Assembly (NCBI RefSeq): GCF_000346465.2
Contig: NC_034015.1
Coordinates: 21,638,462-21,702,461, forward strand
Source of the DNA: Prunus persica
Taxonomy: Eukaryota; Streptophyta; Magnoliopsida; Rosales; Rosaceae
Direction of reading: 5' to 3'
DNA length: 64,000 nt
Part shown: positions 35,429 through 48,553 of the stretch, piece after piece
Layout: every line of letters begins with the position of its first letter
How positions within the stretch are numbered: the first letter of the stretch is position 1
Notes under the pieces: generated by a model
The model's database searches: none
What the model saw: only the letters and a program-made list of their open reading frames with translations
What the model was told of the DNA's origin: nothing
Translations under genes and position numbers: made by a program

Positions 35429-38037
35429 ACTAGAAGATATTGGAGAGTCAGCCCCATTTTGATTTGGGGGTGATGTTCTTTAGGTAGTCTAAGCCTTTTT
35501 TAATATTGGTTATGATATCATCAGTGGCATGTCCAAACTTATAGAAGTGGAATTGAGTAACTGTGGTCGCTGATTTTCGGAACATGATGATTTGTTTGTC
35601 TTAACCTATCCTTGAATTGAAATGAAGTAATTTTTGGTGTGGTTTCATTAGTGATTTGCATGTTTTTTCTTTTGGGTTTCTCGTTAACCATGCAAATGGG
35701 GCATTTCAAATGACGAGGATCACGCTATGATTGTATGACATGCTTTTCAAGAAATTTGAGGTTCAGACACTATATGGTTAAAAATCTTTAGCAGCAGCCC
35801 TTTAATCTCTGAACAGAGACCAGACCATGATGTGGAAACTCATCATTCTCAGCCGCAGGCTTGGTGATAAAAACAGTTGGCATCATCCTGTTTTTATTTT
35901 TATTTTTTCTAATTATCTTTGGGACAATTTAAGTGAAATCTACCAGGCTATGCAGTAGTGGTCCATAAAGGGCGGTGCAATGTGTCCTCAAGCCTCTGGT
36001 TGAACCTGCACCAGGAATACCTGTGAACCACATTATAGCTTTCAACGACCCTTTATCCAATGAAGAAGAAAAAGACTGGCTTTTGCAAGTTGCCACGACC
36101 CATAAGCGGCCTAAAACTGAAAGCTGGAGGGTCCACTTGGGGTTTTAACTCAAAAAAAGGTTTCGGCCGTCCTCTTACTGACAAACCCATTCGTTTCTGG
36201 AGTCTCCTTCTTCTCCCATTCTTGCATTGCATGTGAAAAACTATAAGGAACTCCAAACCCAAGCAAATAGTAGGGATAAGATGCCCATAAAGAAAGGATA
36301 AAGTGATCAAAATAAAGTTTGGAGGCTTCTACAATACAAGCCTAAAACCACAGTTTTTGGCTCCGGATTCTCGTTCTTTTGTGCTCTTTTCAACAGATAT
36401 TTTTTTGCTACAATATATTTGTTTAATTATAAACAAATTCTCATGCAACTCTTCAATTCCATCGAGTCTGCAAAAGGAAACTACGTTGGACAGATGATTC
36501 CGATTGCCGAACACGTTGAAAATATGCACACAACGTTATTGTCAAATGCCAGTGCAATGTGAAGCTGCATGCGCTCTCTCTCTCATTCTGTATGAATGAA
36601 GAGTGAGAGGAGGAGGAAAAAACAAAACATTAATTGTGAATATCGATCCTCCAGAAACCAGGGAGTTGGTGGTTCAGTTGAGGCCAATTTAAGCTCTCCG
36701 TAAAACACGTCCCATCCAACAAGTTGTAGTTTACCAAGTTATACATATATCTACTAACTCCGATCATTTAGGTTGCAGTTAGCTTACTACACCTAATCTT
36801 AAGCCAAAGACAGCCTTTCATTTTTTTCATTTTTTTATTTTACTTTTTATTTTTCGGTTTCAAGACATGTTTTAAGTTTGGAGCATTCAAGAATAATAGA
36901 ATGTCCCAGCTTTTCTGCAGTTTTCATGCTTTAGAATCAAAAGGCTTACTTCATTTCAGTCTTAATCAGCAGCAGGTTTTACTCTTTACACTCTCATTCT
37001 CTTCTACTTCTCTCTCTCTCTGGCTTTGCTTTATTTGGCCCTCCTTCGTCATTATGGCTATAATCATGGATTATTCAGTGAATATATGGTTGGTTATATT
37101 TAGAAATCTGAAAGAGTGCAAGCTTCATGCATGCACATATATATAAAAATTCTCTTATGCGGACATTCATACGCGGACGTCATGTATTTTCTACTACCCA
37201 TCCCTGCTTTTCTCTCTGTTTACAATGGCATCCGCGTTCGAACATTCGGATGAGAGAATATATATATATATATATACATTTTGATTTTTCTTTTGTTTTG
37301 TTATATGAAGCGATCTAATCAATTTCTTAATGTTTAATTTTATTTTTCCCTTTCATAATTTTAACTAATATAGGTAGGTGGCAACCGTGGTGTACCTACT
37401 TCATATATGGCCAACCACAGTGTCCTTCGAATTAGCTCATGCAAAGCCAACTCAGGTAGCCGTCAAGCTCCTACTCATCTGCATCATAGATAATTTTTCA
37501 CAAGTTGCAAACAAACAACTTCATGCATGCGTGCATTTCGAAGTAGATGCAACAGCTCTTGCTTGTCTTTCATTTTCTTAAAATTACAAATTCAAACACA
37601 CTTTGCTTCATCAGTGAAAATCAAACTCAAAATCTCCTCCTTATTTAACACTGTTGTTAACATGGAGGATGGTGGCTGTGAAACTTTTATAGGAGCTCCC
37701 CAAAAGCTGTACTAAAACTTTGGACGTATATCGGTTTAAATGGTAGGCAACCTAAAAGTTTAGCCATTTTGGTGAAAATTCTTAAAGGGAAAAATGATTG
37801 TGTAGCTTATAAGTGTTCTAAAGTCTCAATTTTTTTTTTAGTTTGTATATATGCGCGGACAGCACGCGGCTAACTAAAATTTTGAGTTTTTTTTTAACCG
37901 TCTGATATTAAAAAAACAGAGAGTTGCCACAAAGGAAGATGTGCACGAAGTAAAAGCTTACTTGTCAACCTTTGAACCACCTAACCGACTTCCTCCTCTG
38001 TCCCATTTAACTGGACAAGGCGTGGCTCACCTTCCCC
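35429..38037. other. Intergenic region between RPS12 and GAPN
   Basis: RPS12 3' UTR to about 35650, then spacer. A codon-like stretch on the plus strand at about 35979-36149 stays open for 50 or more codons but matches no protein I know. A (TA)n tract lies at about 37255-37276. GAPN promoter sequence lies from roughly 37900. Confidence 0.45.
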
Positions 38038-38038
38038 T

Positions 38039-38046
38039 TATATAAA
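38039..38046 (+). promoter_or_regulatory. TATA box of GAPN
   Basis: TATATAAA-type element (CTTATATAAACACC) about 210 bp before the ATG, followed by a C/A-rich, likely transcribed leader. Position and sequence fit a core promoter. Confidence 0.65.
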
Positions 38047-38249
38047 CACCCTTACAAATCCCACCAAACCACAACCCAAAAACCAAACTACTTATCACCC
38101 ACACACTCCCTCACTCCCTCATCCTCCACTGCTCTACATACGCCTCTCTTTTGCTGCCTTGCACAGTCCAAAAAGAGGCTGTCATACGCTCAAGTTGAGC
38201 AATTCTTGTGTTGGGTTCTTTGTTGTTTGAGCTCTAATCTTTGTCAGCC

Positions 38250-41200
38250 ATGGCTGGTACTGGATTGTTTTCAGAGATATTGGATGGAGAGGCTTACAAG
38301 TACTACGCTGATGGAGAGTGGAAGAAATCATCTTCTGGGAAACTCGTTCCCATCATCAACCCAACTACAAGAAAGGTTCACTACAAGGTTCAAGGTGATC
38401 ATCTGTCATTTTTATTAATCATCATTTTCATGTCGTGGTTTTTAATTTTGCATGGTTGCTCTGTTTTCTCTGTTTCGTTTTACAAAATTACAACTACCCT
38501 TTGTTTGGTTGTCACAGCTTGTACACAAGAAGAGGTCAACAAGGTTATGGAAACTGCGAAAATTGCACAGAAGTCGTGGGCAAAGACTCCACTCTGGAAG
38601 CGAGCTGAGCTTCTTCATAAAGCTGCTTCTATCCTGAAAGAGTACAAAACTCCAATTGCAGAATCCCTTGTTAAAGAAATTGCTAAACCTGCTAAAGATG
38701 CAGTTACAGAGGTGTATAACTTGTTCTGTTTTTGCACACAAACTAAATGCGTTTCTGTTTGATTTTCCATGAAATTGATATGGGAATCTTGGGTTTTATG
38801 AAGGTTGTGAGGTCTGGGGATTTGGTGTCTTACTGTGCTGAAGAAGGGGTTAGGATTCTGGGAGAAGGGAAGTTCTTGGTGTCTGATAGTTTTCCTGGAA
38901 ATGACAGAACAAAGTACTGCCTCACTTCCAAGGTATCTTTACTTTCAATTCAACTGCTTATTCTTGTTAATTTCTCCTTTTACTGTTGAATTCATGAGTT
39001 TCTCCCGGAAATATGCATGAAAAGCTTGATTTGATGATGTAAGCATTAAGCCTATGGAAAAAAGGAAAGATTATGTCAGCCTAAAACAAATTTCCACCAG
39101 AAATTGTTGGTGTCTGTAACTTCCAACTGTCGGTGATAAATAATTCTCAGTAGGCCTGAGCTCAGAACTCATTAAACTAATTCTTATCTTTTGAAAAGGA
39201 GCTGCTATCCTTTGTGTCAGATTTCGTCCGATGCTTGTGACAGATTGAAGAGGTGAGAAACTAACACACACTGTCTTCTGAAACCATCTAAGCGATTTTT
39301 CTCCCTTTTGTTTCCTTCGCCAACCACCATACTTCTATTATTTGCTTTAATTCTCAGCAGTTGCAGCTACTTTTTCTCAATTTCTTTCGTCACGTTGTCA
39401 TAAATTCTACTAACTGTAATTGCTATCTTTATCCACTCTCACCCTGCTAATCAGGGGCGGTCCAACACCTAGGGCAAGATAGGCTGCTGCCTACCCTAAA
39501 ATTTTCAAAAATAAAAAATACTCATATAGAATAGGCCAACCCAAGTGAAACATAGAAACCAATGCCCACCCATGTGAAACATACAAACCAATGCCCACCC
39601 TAAACCCACGTGAAACATACAAACCAATGCCCACCCCAAAAAGTAAGCCATATGTATGCATAACCTAAAATTTCTCCTCTTTAATTATCTTCTCTTTAAT
39701 TTCCTACCCCAAAATTTTAAGATTTTGTCTATGACAACATTGAATTTAATATATTCTAAATAGGTTAGAAGTTATGTGTTCTAATCTATTCTAGAGTTTA
39801 CTTAAAGAATGAATTATAATTTGCTGACTTTGTTGAAATTAATTAGGTCTTTGATTTTTGGAATTTTGTTGAGATGTTTGATTTGATATTTGTATTTTTG
39901 AGATGTTTTGATTTGTTATTGGTATGTTAATGTTTGATTAAAGGCATTGATGTTATTATGAGAATTTATTTGATTTTTTTGTTGGGATGTTGGATTAAAT
40001 AGGTTATCTTTTGTTAAGTCAGATCACAATTCGAACCCCAAGAATAAAGAATTTGTTGGAAATTTTTTTTTAAGAAAAAGAATAGTTTTTTTTTTTGACT
40101 ACTTTTATTTATGTATAGAGATGCATTTGAGAGTAAGGCTCATTATGTCCTCCTACTAGGTGTATATTTTTATGTTTATTAATGAGATTCACTCATAACC
40201 TCGAGTTTTTAATGTAAGTTTCGCCCAGTTGGATTTCAAATCCTGGATCCGCCACTGCTGCTAATTATCACAACGCACGTCTACCTTAACCGTCTACTCT
40301 TTATTCAAATTGATACAATTTTGAAAGGTCTCATCATTATCCTTATTTATGATAAGTTTTATTGAATGCAACTGTATTTTGATTGCAGATTCCACTTGGT
40401 GTGGTTTTAGCCATTCCACCATTTAACTATCCTGTCAACCTTGCTGTCTCAAAAATTGCTCCTGCACTCATTGCTGGAAACTCCCTTGTGCTGAAGCCTC
40501 CAACTCAGGTATTGCCAGTCTATGGAATTACACTTTGGTCCAGCAGTTTTTACTTGATCGTAGGACATTGTGTTTGAGACTGAGTAATTCGCCAATCCTT
40601 CTTGATCACACACATAACTTCTCACTAGTAGTATGATGAAAAACCAGAAAGGTGGAAGCTGGCCTTTATTTTCGAACTATGTAAATTCCTGCAAAAATGT
40701 ATTTTTAAGAAGAGAACAGCATTAAAAAACTGTGTCTAAAACACTCGACGAAAATATTGTTTCATGATCTGAAAGACTGAATCATACCCCTAACTTTCTT
40801 CTAGGGTGCTGTTTCTTGCCTTCATATGGTTCATTGCTTTCACTTGGCTGGTTTTCCCAAAGGCCTTATTAGTTGTGTCACTGGGAAAGGATCTGAGATC
40901 GGCGACTTCCTTACCATGCATCCTGGAGTGAGTTGTATAAGGTAATCCCAGATTATTTTCTTTTGATGCTGCAATAGACTCCCTTTCCTTCGTCTTGATA
41001 TATCGTTACTTACTGATGAATCCCGGTTTCTCAGCTTCACTGGTGGTGATACTGGTATTGCAATTTCAAAAAAGGCAGGCATGATCCCTCTTCAGATGGA
41101 GTTGGGGGGTAAAGATGCCTGCATTGTGCTTGAAGATGCCGACCTAGATTTGGTGGCAGCAAACATTATAAAGGGAGGCTTTTCTTACAGGTGAAGGAAA

Positions 41201-42233
41201 TTAATTATGTATCTTATGCTTGTATAAGGCACCACCAGAGTAGCAATTACATAGTCTAATTCTTTCCGCCGCAATCTTTAGTACTCAACTAATGAGATAT
41301 CTTTCTGACACGCTTGGTACTCACATTTGTAACAGTGGTCAAAGGTGTACTGCTGTTAAGGTTGTCTTGGTGATGGAATCCGTTGCTGATGCCCTTGTCG
41401 AGAAAGTGAACAAAAGGGTGGCAAAACTAACTGTTGGACCACCAGAGGAGAACTCTGATATCACTCCAGTTGTTTCAGAATCATCAGCGAATTTTATCGA
41501 AGGGTTAGTTGTGGATGCAAAACAGAAAGGAGCAACATTTTGCCAGGAGTACAAGAGAGATGGCAACCTTATCTGGCCTTTGTTGTTAGATAACGTCAGG
41601 CCTGATATGAGAATTGCATGGGAAGAGCCATTTGGTCCAGTTTTGCCAGTTATTAGGATTACTTCTGTAGAAGAAGGAATCCACCATTGCAATGCCAGCA
41701 ATTTTGGACTCCAGGTAACATTTTTTTGGGTCTCTCCACTTGCATACCGTGATGTCTTATGCGTACCGACAATGATGTTTTCCTCTGCCATAGTTGAAGT
41801 ATACAGTTAACCTCTCTCTCCCCAATAAAATATTGACTCACACATGACATGGGTAAAATACAGGGCTGTGTGTTCACAAAGGACATCAACAAGGCCATTT
41901 TGATTGGTGATGCAATGGAGACGGGAACGGTTCAAATAAACTCTGCACCTGCTCGTGGACCGGATCATTTTCCGTTTCAGGTGAATCTTTAAAATTCCAG
42001 AAAATTAATTAGTTTACTTTATTTGACGGCCACCATTTCCTTCCAAGAAAAGACCGCCATTTCCTTCCAAGAAAAGACCACCATCTTGGTGAATACTTAT
42101 GAATGATATGTATTGACAGGGTATAAAGGACAGTGGCATTGGGTCACAAGGAATCACCAACAGCATCAACATGATGACCAAGATCAAGACGACTGTGATC
42201 AACTTGCCAACACCTTCTTACAGCATGGGTTAG
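38250..42233 (+). CDS. GAPN: Non-phosphorylating NADP-dependent glyceraldehyde-3-phosphate dehydrogenase (GAPN, ALDH11A), 9 exons
   Basis: Exons: 38250-38394, 38518-38711, 38804-38932, 40389-40508, 40805-40941, 41035-41190, 41336-41714, 41864-41980, 42120-42233. Phases close at 496 residues, the exact family length. This cytosolic aldehyde dehydrogenase oxidises glyceraldehyde-3-phosphate irreversibly to 3-phosphoglycerate. It yields NADPH without making 1,3-bisphosphoglycerate or ATP. Visible parts: the N-terminus [20 protein letters not shown], Asn region [20 protein letters not shown], cofactor loop [15 protein letters not shown], catalytic Glu block [20 protein letters not shown], and nucleophile block SGQRCTAVK with Cys at residue 298 by my count, the position known in plant GAPN. 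The C-terminal [13 protein letters not shown] and [16 protein letters not shown] are standard. The intron after exon 3 is 1.46 kb and holds a hAT-like insertion. Confidence 0.97.
39452..40258. mobile_element. hAT-like element in GAPN intron 3
   Basis: About 0.8 kb, beginning CAGGGGCGG and ending CCGCCACTG, with the target sequence CTGCTAAT at 39444-39451 seen again (or almost so) immediately after the right end, as expected for hAT. The right-end coordinate may be off by a base. There is no transposase frame. Near the left end a unit of about 30 bp (GTGAAACATACAAACCAATG plus CCCACC) is repeated three times at about 39546-39640. Confidence 0.75.
42030..42084. repeat. 24-bp direct tandem repeat in GAPN intron 8
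   Basis: CCRCCATTTCCTTCCAAGAA plus AAGA occurs twice in a row, followed by the first bases of a third unit. Recent slippage is likely. Confidence 0.85.
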
Positions 42234-45200
42234 TGTTCATAAAGAATCGATAGTTGCAACAGCTACTAAATATGGGAGCAGATTAGTAAAATGTTGTGAG
42301 TGGAATTTTAGGCTGCAGACTATAAGAAATGTGACTTGTTCAGCAAATGGAGTTGAGAAAGGAGAATAATGGGGCTGCATCTGCATCATTTGTTACCAGA
42401 TGTTTATTTAGTACTTGCAAGAACTTAGGCTTCTCTTGTGTACCAATTAGCTTATGTTATTAGCCCATGAATTTGGAAGCTTTGTTAATAAGATCTGAGG
42501 TACTTGTACTACTTTTTAGTTTGATAATTAAGCATCATTACATATCTTATCTTAGCTATAAAAATGGTGTTTTGATTCTTGCGTGGTGCCTTGGGCCTGC
42601 CTTAAGCCTTGCCCTTGATGACAAGTCAATGCTCGTGCGTAGCTGTGTTAAGCATTTGATTAGCTACACAATTATATCCTAATTCATAAACTTATCTCTG
42701 TCATTTTCACTGATACAAAACTAACTAATTTGAAATGCTATCTGGTAAGTAAATCTGGATGGAAAAGCACTTAGGCCCATTGTGATTGGTTAATGAAATG
42801 CATGCTTAGATTAGGTATAGACTTTTTGGTAGCTGATTAACCAAAAGATGAAATGCATGCTTCCCCCCTCCCTTCCCCCCATCCCCCCATCCTAGGGGTG
42901 GAATATGCTCATTCATGTTCTTGTTGTTTAATTAGACATGAGACATCTAAAGACTTCAAATATTTTAAGAACAAGTTTCTCAAGTTGACTTGAATATATA
43001 AATATATTAAAGAGGTCAGAGAGGTTGCCATGAATGAATGCATGAGTTGAAAACTGATCTGAAGCCTCTTTCTCACCTTCTTCCTGGGTTAATTAGAAAC
43101 AGATAGGCATGTATGCAACCTGGAAACAGACAGGCTTCAATCCAACCAATGCTGCCTGCACTTGCACTGCATCATAATAAACCATGCACAGTCAGTCTCC
43201 CCCCACCCACTCTCCAAAACAAAAAATATAAATTAAAAAAAAAGGAAGAAGAAAAAAAGTGAAGAATAAGGAAGATTGCATTTGAAATTTGAGATGCCAA
43301 ATCGAATTCCTAATTATCTACCAGATCAAATCAAAGTTGGCTTAGAATTCCGTTTGCGGGTGATTTGAGTGATTGATAGAAGGGAGTTGGAATATAATTT
43401 AGCATATAGACATAGAGGAAAAAAAAGATACATGCTTTTGCATTGTCTGAAAAATGAAGAGGTGCTATAATATCTCGTCAAGAGATTTAATTGGATACAC
43501 TTATTTGTTTTGCTGGAAGTATCTGTATGACACCATCATAATTAAGCCCAAAGAGTGCTTATTATTGTGATTTAGAATGGGCTTGGCACGAAGATAATCA
43601 TGTTTAATGATTTGGTTTAGGGATTGGGTTGAGAGATTATGTGTGAGGTGTAAAGACAGGCTAGAAAAGTGGGGATGTGATTGGAGCAAGACAAGGACAT
43701 ATACCTACATCTTTTCTTTTGGCCTTGTGCAATTGGGATTTGTAGGACAAATTAGGAGGAGCATTCATTTACAAAACCCATTTGAAATGTCAAGTCTTTC
43801 TGTGAATCAAGTAATTCATTCTCCATTACGAAAACGAACAAATAATGTCTTGTTAATTATGCTCAAGTGGGGAACAAATCATGTCTTGTAATTTTTGAAC
43901 CGCATAATCAATTTTTTTATATTGGGATTCCTTTAGCAGGGCAGGGAGCCCGGGAGGGTTCGGCAACATACAATGAATATCGGGTCAAATTAACAACTAA
44001 GATTGCATCCCTAGATGAGAGGCCACGACAATCACAGCATATCACTGCTTTTGATCTCCCTGTTCAATCCACTGGTCGTGCTTTCAGCAAACAAAGCTTG
44101 AGCTTTTTTATTTTAGTGGTTGAAATTCCAAAACCCAATTATTTTAATAAAATAAAAATATGTAACCATTCCATTGGGTAATCTTTCTTTGCACATTGTC
44201 ATTGTTTTGAATTCTGATGTGAATCTTCCACACGTCATATTGGGATTTATACAGTTATGTTTCTGCTCTTTTTTTATTGTGTGTGAGTGTGACTCCAAGG
44301 TATTCACTATTAAATGCATATGGAAAATGGTGCATCCTTTTAAGATTTCTCATCTCTCACATTATTTGTGCTAACAGTACATTATTTTATGAGCTCTGAA
44401 GTGTTTTTTTTTTTTTTCTTCTTGCAGAAACAATAAAGATTTATTAATACAAAATACTCAGAACGCATCCTTAAAGGAGGTTCTTGCAACACAAAAAATA
44501 TAAAAAATATAAACAAAAATGACAAGATAATGAAAACAAATATACAACTTGAAACCCAACTCACTTGGACTTACAAATGAAGTTATGGATTCATTTTATT
44601 TCTTTTTACTCCATACGATTCACTATGTTGAACTTGACATGAACGACATGAATGGCGTTGCGCATACGATTCATTTTATTTTTTGTATTTTGTTTATAAA
44701 AGTAGGAAAAAGAAAAAAAGAAGATAAAAAAACGAAAGAAGAGAAGGCGACGCGCATACGCAGCACAATTGATGTGGTGGATGTGGTGGTCTCAGATATA
44801 CATAAACTAGTCGAGTCTCCCACCAGTGTCTCTGACCAAATGCCAAAGCCCAAAAAGCCAAAGGCCCTCCTCAGAACAGACGAAGCGAGCCCCACCCACC
44901 CCACGCACAGACAGAGTCACGAACGATTCACAACAATCACACCCAAACAACACAAACAAAAACAAACAGACAACCTCAGTCTCTCTTCGACTTTTTCTAT
45001 TTAATATCTCTCTCTCTCTCCCTCCAAACGGAAGCCCAAGGTTTTTCTTTTCTTCTCAATTCTCATCATCCAAACACACCAACCCAAAATCGCCATTCTC
45101 AAATGCTTTCTTCTTTCTCTCCTCCCCCTCCAATAATTCCACTCTAAACCACCCCCCCAATATTTTAATTCATCTTCCTCTTCCTCTAATTTGACTTCCC

Positions 45201-45258
45201 AAACCCCCAATCATTTCTCTCTCTATCTCCATTAATCTAACCATATATATATATATAT
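42234..45258. other. Intergenic region between GAPN and the LRL bHLH gene
   Basis: GAPN 3' UTR to about 42450, then AT-rich spacer. At 44402-44470 (minus sense) an AATAAATCTTTATTG-like end runs into an A-tract of about 16, resembling a retroposed 3' end. From about 44990 the DNA turns C/T-rich, with a CTATTTAATAT TATA-like motif near 44996, and probably forms the bHLH leader, ending in an (AT)n run that includes the start codon's A and T. No other gene recognised. Confidence 0.4.
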
Positions 45259-47989
45259 ATGCAGCCTTGTAGCAAAGAAATGCAAGATATGAACTCCCTC
45301 TTAAACTCTTCACCTTCCTCCCAACTCTCTCTCCAAGACCACCACCGCCACCTTCAACTTCAACCTCAACAACAATCTCACTCTCACTCCCATTCTCATT
45401 CAAGGCCACACCTCCATAACTCTCACTCTCAGATGCATCCTCAAATTCCTTCCCCCTCCCCCGCTCACTTCGACTCCGCTTCCCACGACGACTTCCTCGA
45501 GCAAATGCTCTCCACCCTCGGCCCCTCGTCCTGCTCCTGGGCCGACGACACGCCGCCCTCCAACTCCGACAATGTCGTCTTCACTTACGACGACTCCGCC
45601 AACCTCGCCACCAAGTTCCGCAGCCAGCAGATCAGCGCCGGAGCCGGTGCCTCCAAATCCGCTTCCACCTCCGCCGCTGCTGCCGCCGCCATGATGCTCC
45701 AGCACCAGCTCATGATGTCCAGATCAACGTCCGCCGACTCTGGCTTCGTTCCCATGGCCTTGTCTTTGGGCAACGGAGACTTTGACCGCTCCAACAACGA
45801 CGTCGTCGAGGGTTCCTCCTCCTTTAAATCTCCCAATCCTGTGGTGAGTTATTGTCAAACTTACTTAATTAATTATCGCCTCCCCTCTCCTCTGCTCTCG
45901 TCTCCTTCCTGTATATAATCTGAATTCGCCAATCAACACCGACGGTATAAATGTAAATTAGAAAGAAGAAAAAAGTAGTGTGAACTGCTGGGGTGGCGAT
46001 AATATTATATTATAATAATTTTTACAGGGAGGTGAGGGGGCTTCTTCTGTTCAAGCCCTGTTCAATGGGTTCTCTGGATCACTGCATGGGGGGGCTACTA
46101 CTCAGTCTCCCAATCAGCATTTTCACCAACCTCAGGCCTGCCCTCCCGCTCTATTTTCTTCTATTTATTCAATTATTATGATCTATTGGCTTCTGTGGCA
46201 GTGATTAGTAGATTGATTTTGTCGTCCATGATACAGGGAGGCTCGCTGCAGGCACAGAACTATGGAGGTCCAGGGGCGGCGATGAACCAAGGTCCGGCGA
46301 GTGGCTCGGGTGGGGGCGGGGGTGCACCCGCACAAGCCAGACCCAGAGTCAGGGCGAGGAGAGGCCAAGCCACTGACCCACACAGCATCGCTGAAAGAGT
46401 ACGTTGGGTTGTTTCTTGGTTTGTTTGTAATTTGTTGTGATCTGACTGAAACATATGTGGTGGTGCTGTTGCAGTTACGGAGAGAGAGAATCGCAGAGAG
46501 AATGAAGGCTCTGCAGGAGCTGGTTCCCAATGCGAACAAGGTGAATTAATTAATTACTTGTCAAATGAATAGTTTAGTTATTTATGGGCTAGTATCAATA
46601 TTCCTTTAATTAAATATTTGTTGAAGCTGTTCAGTTGACAGTTCCCATTTCCCGAGTGGGACACCTCCGGTTCTGGGTTCTGTAAACTGACGCTCAGTCA
46701 GATTGCAATTCATTTTTCTTCCTGTGGGGAGGGAGAAGGGGAGGAGAGAGGCATCACAGTGAACACGTGTCACGCATATAATAGGGAAGGGATTGCATCA
46801 CAAAGTCATGTTCCCGTACACTTCCTTTGTTTTTTGTTTTTTGTTTTTTGTTTTTGTTTTTTGTTTTTGGTTTTTTGTTTTTTGTTTTTTGTTTTTGTTT
46901 TTGTTTTTTGTTTTTTGTTTTTGTTTTTGTTTTTTGTTTTTTGTTTTTTATTTTTTGTTTTTTGTTTTTAAAAAAAGAGGAAAAATATTGAATCATCCTT
47001 CCGTGTGTATTTGAAAACAAGCTGAAGAAAAGAAATAATAAAAAAAAGAGAAGAAAAAGAGAAGGTCCCGAGCCGTACTCCGGCACGAACTTGAGGGCGA
47101 ATGGGTTAGGCATAGTTAGTTATACTTGCATTCTTGTATAATATTTTGACCAAAGAAAAAAAGTATTATTATTTAATGGTGTTATATTGTACTAGCAAGC
47201 CATACTTACTGGACCGCAACTAAATAAGTTTAGCATATTTTTATATTTTATATATATATAATAGATTTGAGATTCTAGGATGCAATAATCTAATGAATTT
47301 GGGTTTTGGAATGACAGACAGACAAAGCTTCAATGTTGGATGAAATCATCGATTATGTCAAATTCCTCCAGCTCCAAGTCAAGGTACTCTTCTTCTTTAT
47401 GTTTTTTCCTTTCTGGAGCTGAGCCTGAGTTCATTATTTCTTAATTAAAGAAAAAGAAAGATTCCCTAGTTGACATTGTTTGCTGGATTAGATAATGATA
47501 ATGAAATAATGGATTTCTAAGTAGAATTTTGGAATGGTAATGGGTGTGAATTTGTTATGTTTACACAACATGTAGGTTCTGAGCATGAGCAGGTTGGGCG
47601 GTGCAGCTGCTGTTGCTCCTCTTGTTGCTGATGTGTCCTCTGAGGTAAATTAAAATGAAGAAACCCTTTTTATCATAGCAAGGACTGGACCCAAAGAAAA
47701 ACCCATGTACATTACATTTACATATGATGCTTTCCACATAAAGAAGAAAGAGAATGGAAAATCTGTTTAGCTGTTGTTGTTGTTGATGATGAAAAAGAAG
47801 AACCAATCCACCATTCACATTTCCCTGATTTCACCTACCCAAAGGAAGGAAAGTACCCAGCTAGCCAACTCAAAAACTCAAAGCCCCAAACTTTCCATCA
47901 CTACAAAACGACAAAACAAAAGCAGCACGCGTGCCCGCTTTCTCAGATTCCACCTCTCTCTCTCTCTCCCCCTCACTTTTCAAACCTAC

Positions 47990-48031
<42 letters not shown>

Positions 48032-48553
48032 CTTTCTTTCTCTTTCGGCTTTGTATTGTATCCTTTCCCTTTCACACTGAAAAAAAAAAAAAAACCCAAA
48101 AATAATAGTTTAATGTTTTGGTCGTTCCTGTAGGGAGGCGGTGACTGTATCCAGGCCAGTGCCAATGGCGGGACCCGCGGCCGGAGTTCTAACGGCAACC
48201 AAACGGCCTCCTCATCTAACGACAACAGCATGACGGTCACGGAGCACCAAGTTGCCAAGCTGATGGAGGAAGACATGGGATCCGCCATGCAGTACCTCCA
48301 GGGCAAGGGTTTATGCCTCATGCCAATTTCCTTGGCAACCGCCATCTCCACTGCCACGTGTCACACCAGGAACCCCCTCATCCACAACAACAACAACAAC
48401 AACAACAATAATAATAATGCGGTCATGGCATCCAACGGTGGCGAAGGGCCCTCCTCTCCCAGCATGTCCGTGTTGACCGTCCAGTCAGCCACGATGGGTA
48501 ACGGTGGGGTCGACGGTTCCGTTAAAGACGCGACCTCCGTCTCCAAGCCCTGA
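45259..48553 (+). CDS. bHLH transcription factor of the LRL type (bHLH66/69/82-like), 7 exons
   Basis: Exons: 45259-45843, 46028-46135, 46237-46398, 46475-46540, 47318-47383, 47576-47644, 48134-48553, giving 491 residues. The family (Lotus ROOTHAIRLESS-like, subfamily XI) controls root-hair development downstream of auxin/RSL networks; some members act in other tip growth. The first exon encodes a Ser/Gln/His-rich region with an acidic [10 protein letters not shown] motif. The bHLH domain is at about 277-328: basic [20 protein letters not shown] with the E-box-contacting His280, Glu284 and Arg288, then [20 protein letters not shown] and [20 protein letters not shown]. The C-terminal exon holds [20 protein letters not shown] and [13 protein letters not shown], typical of this clade, then an Asn run of about 11. 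The intron after exon 2 appears to use a GC donor (CCTCAG/GCCTGC); all other borders are GT-AG. Confidence 0.92.
46826..46970. repeat. T/G minisatellite (GTTTTTT)n in bHLH intron 4
   Basis: About 145 bp of GTTTTTT units with GTTTTT variants. It gives long artefactual Phe/Val/Cys and Lys/Asn/Gln frames on the two strands. Confidence 0.95.
47993..48029. repeat. (GA)n microsatellite in bHLH intron 6
   Basis: About 18 GA units, some 105 bp before the last exon. Confidence 0.9.

Noticed and set aside
43930..43960. MIR160-like string (GCAGGGCAGGGAGCCCGG)
   Set aside because: It does not match mature miR160 and no complementary arm lies nearby.
43867..44181. 104-codon plus-strand frame downstream of GAPN
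   Set aside because: No family recognised, no splice or promoter context, ends in AT-rich noise. Kept as spacer.
44395..44470. Retroposed 3' end with a T-run (poly-A on minus)
   Set aside because: Only about 70 bp, with no coding remnant or TSD, so not called as an element; mentioned in the intergenic entry.
46754..47113. 119-codon Lys/Asn/Gln frame and Phe-rich counterparts
   Set aside because: Translation of the GTTTTTT minisatellite in an intron.
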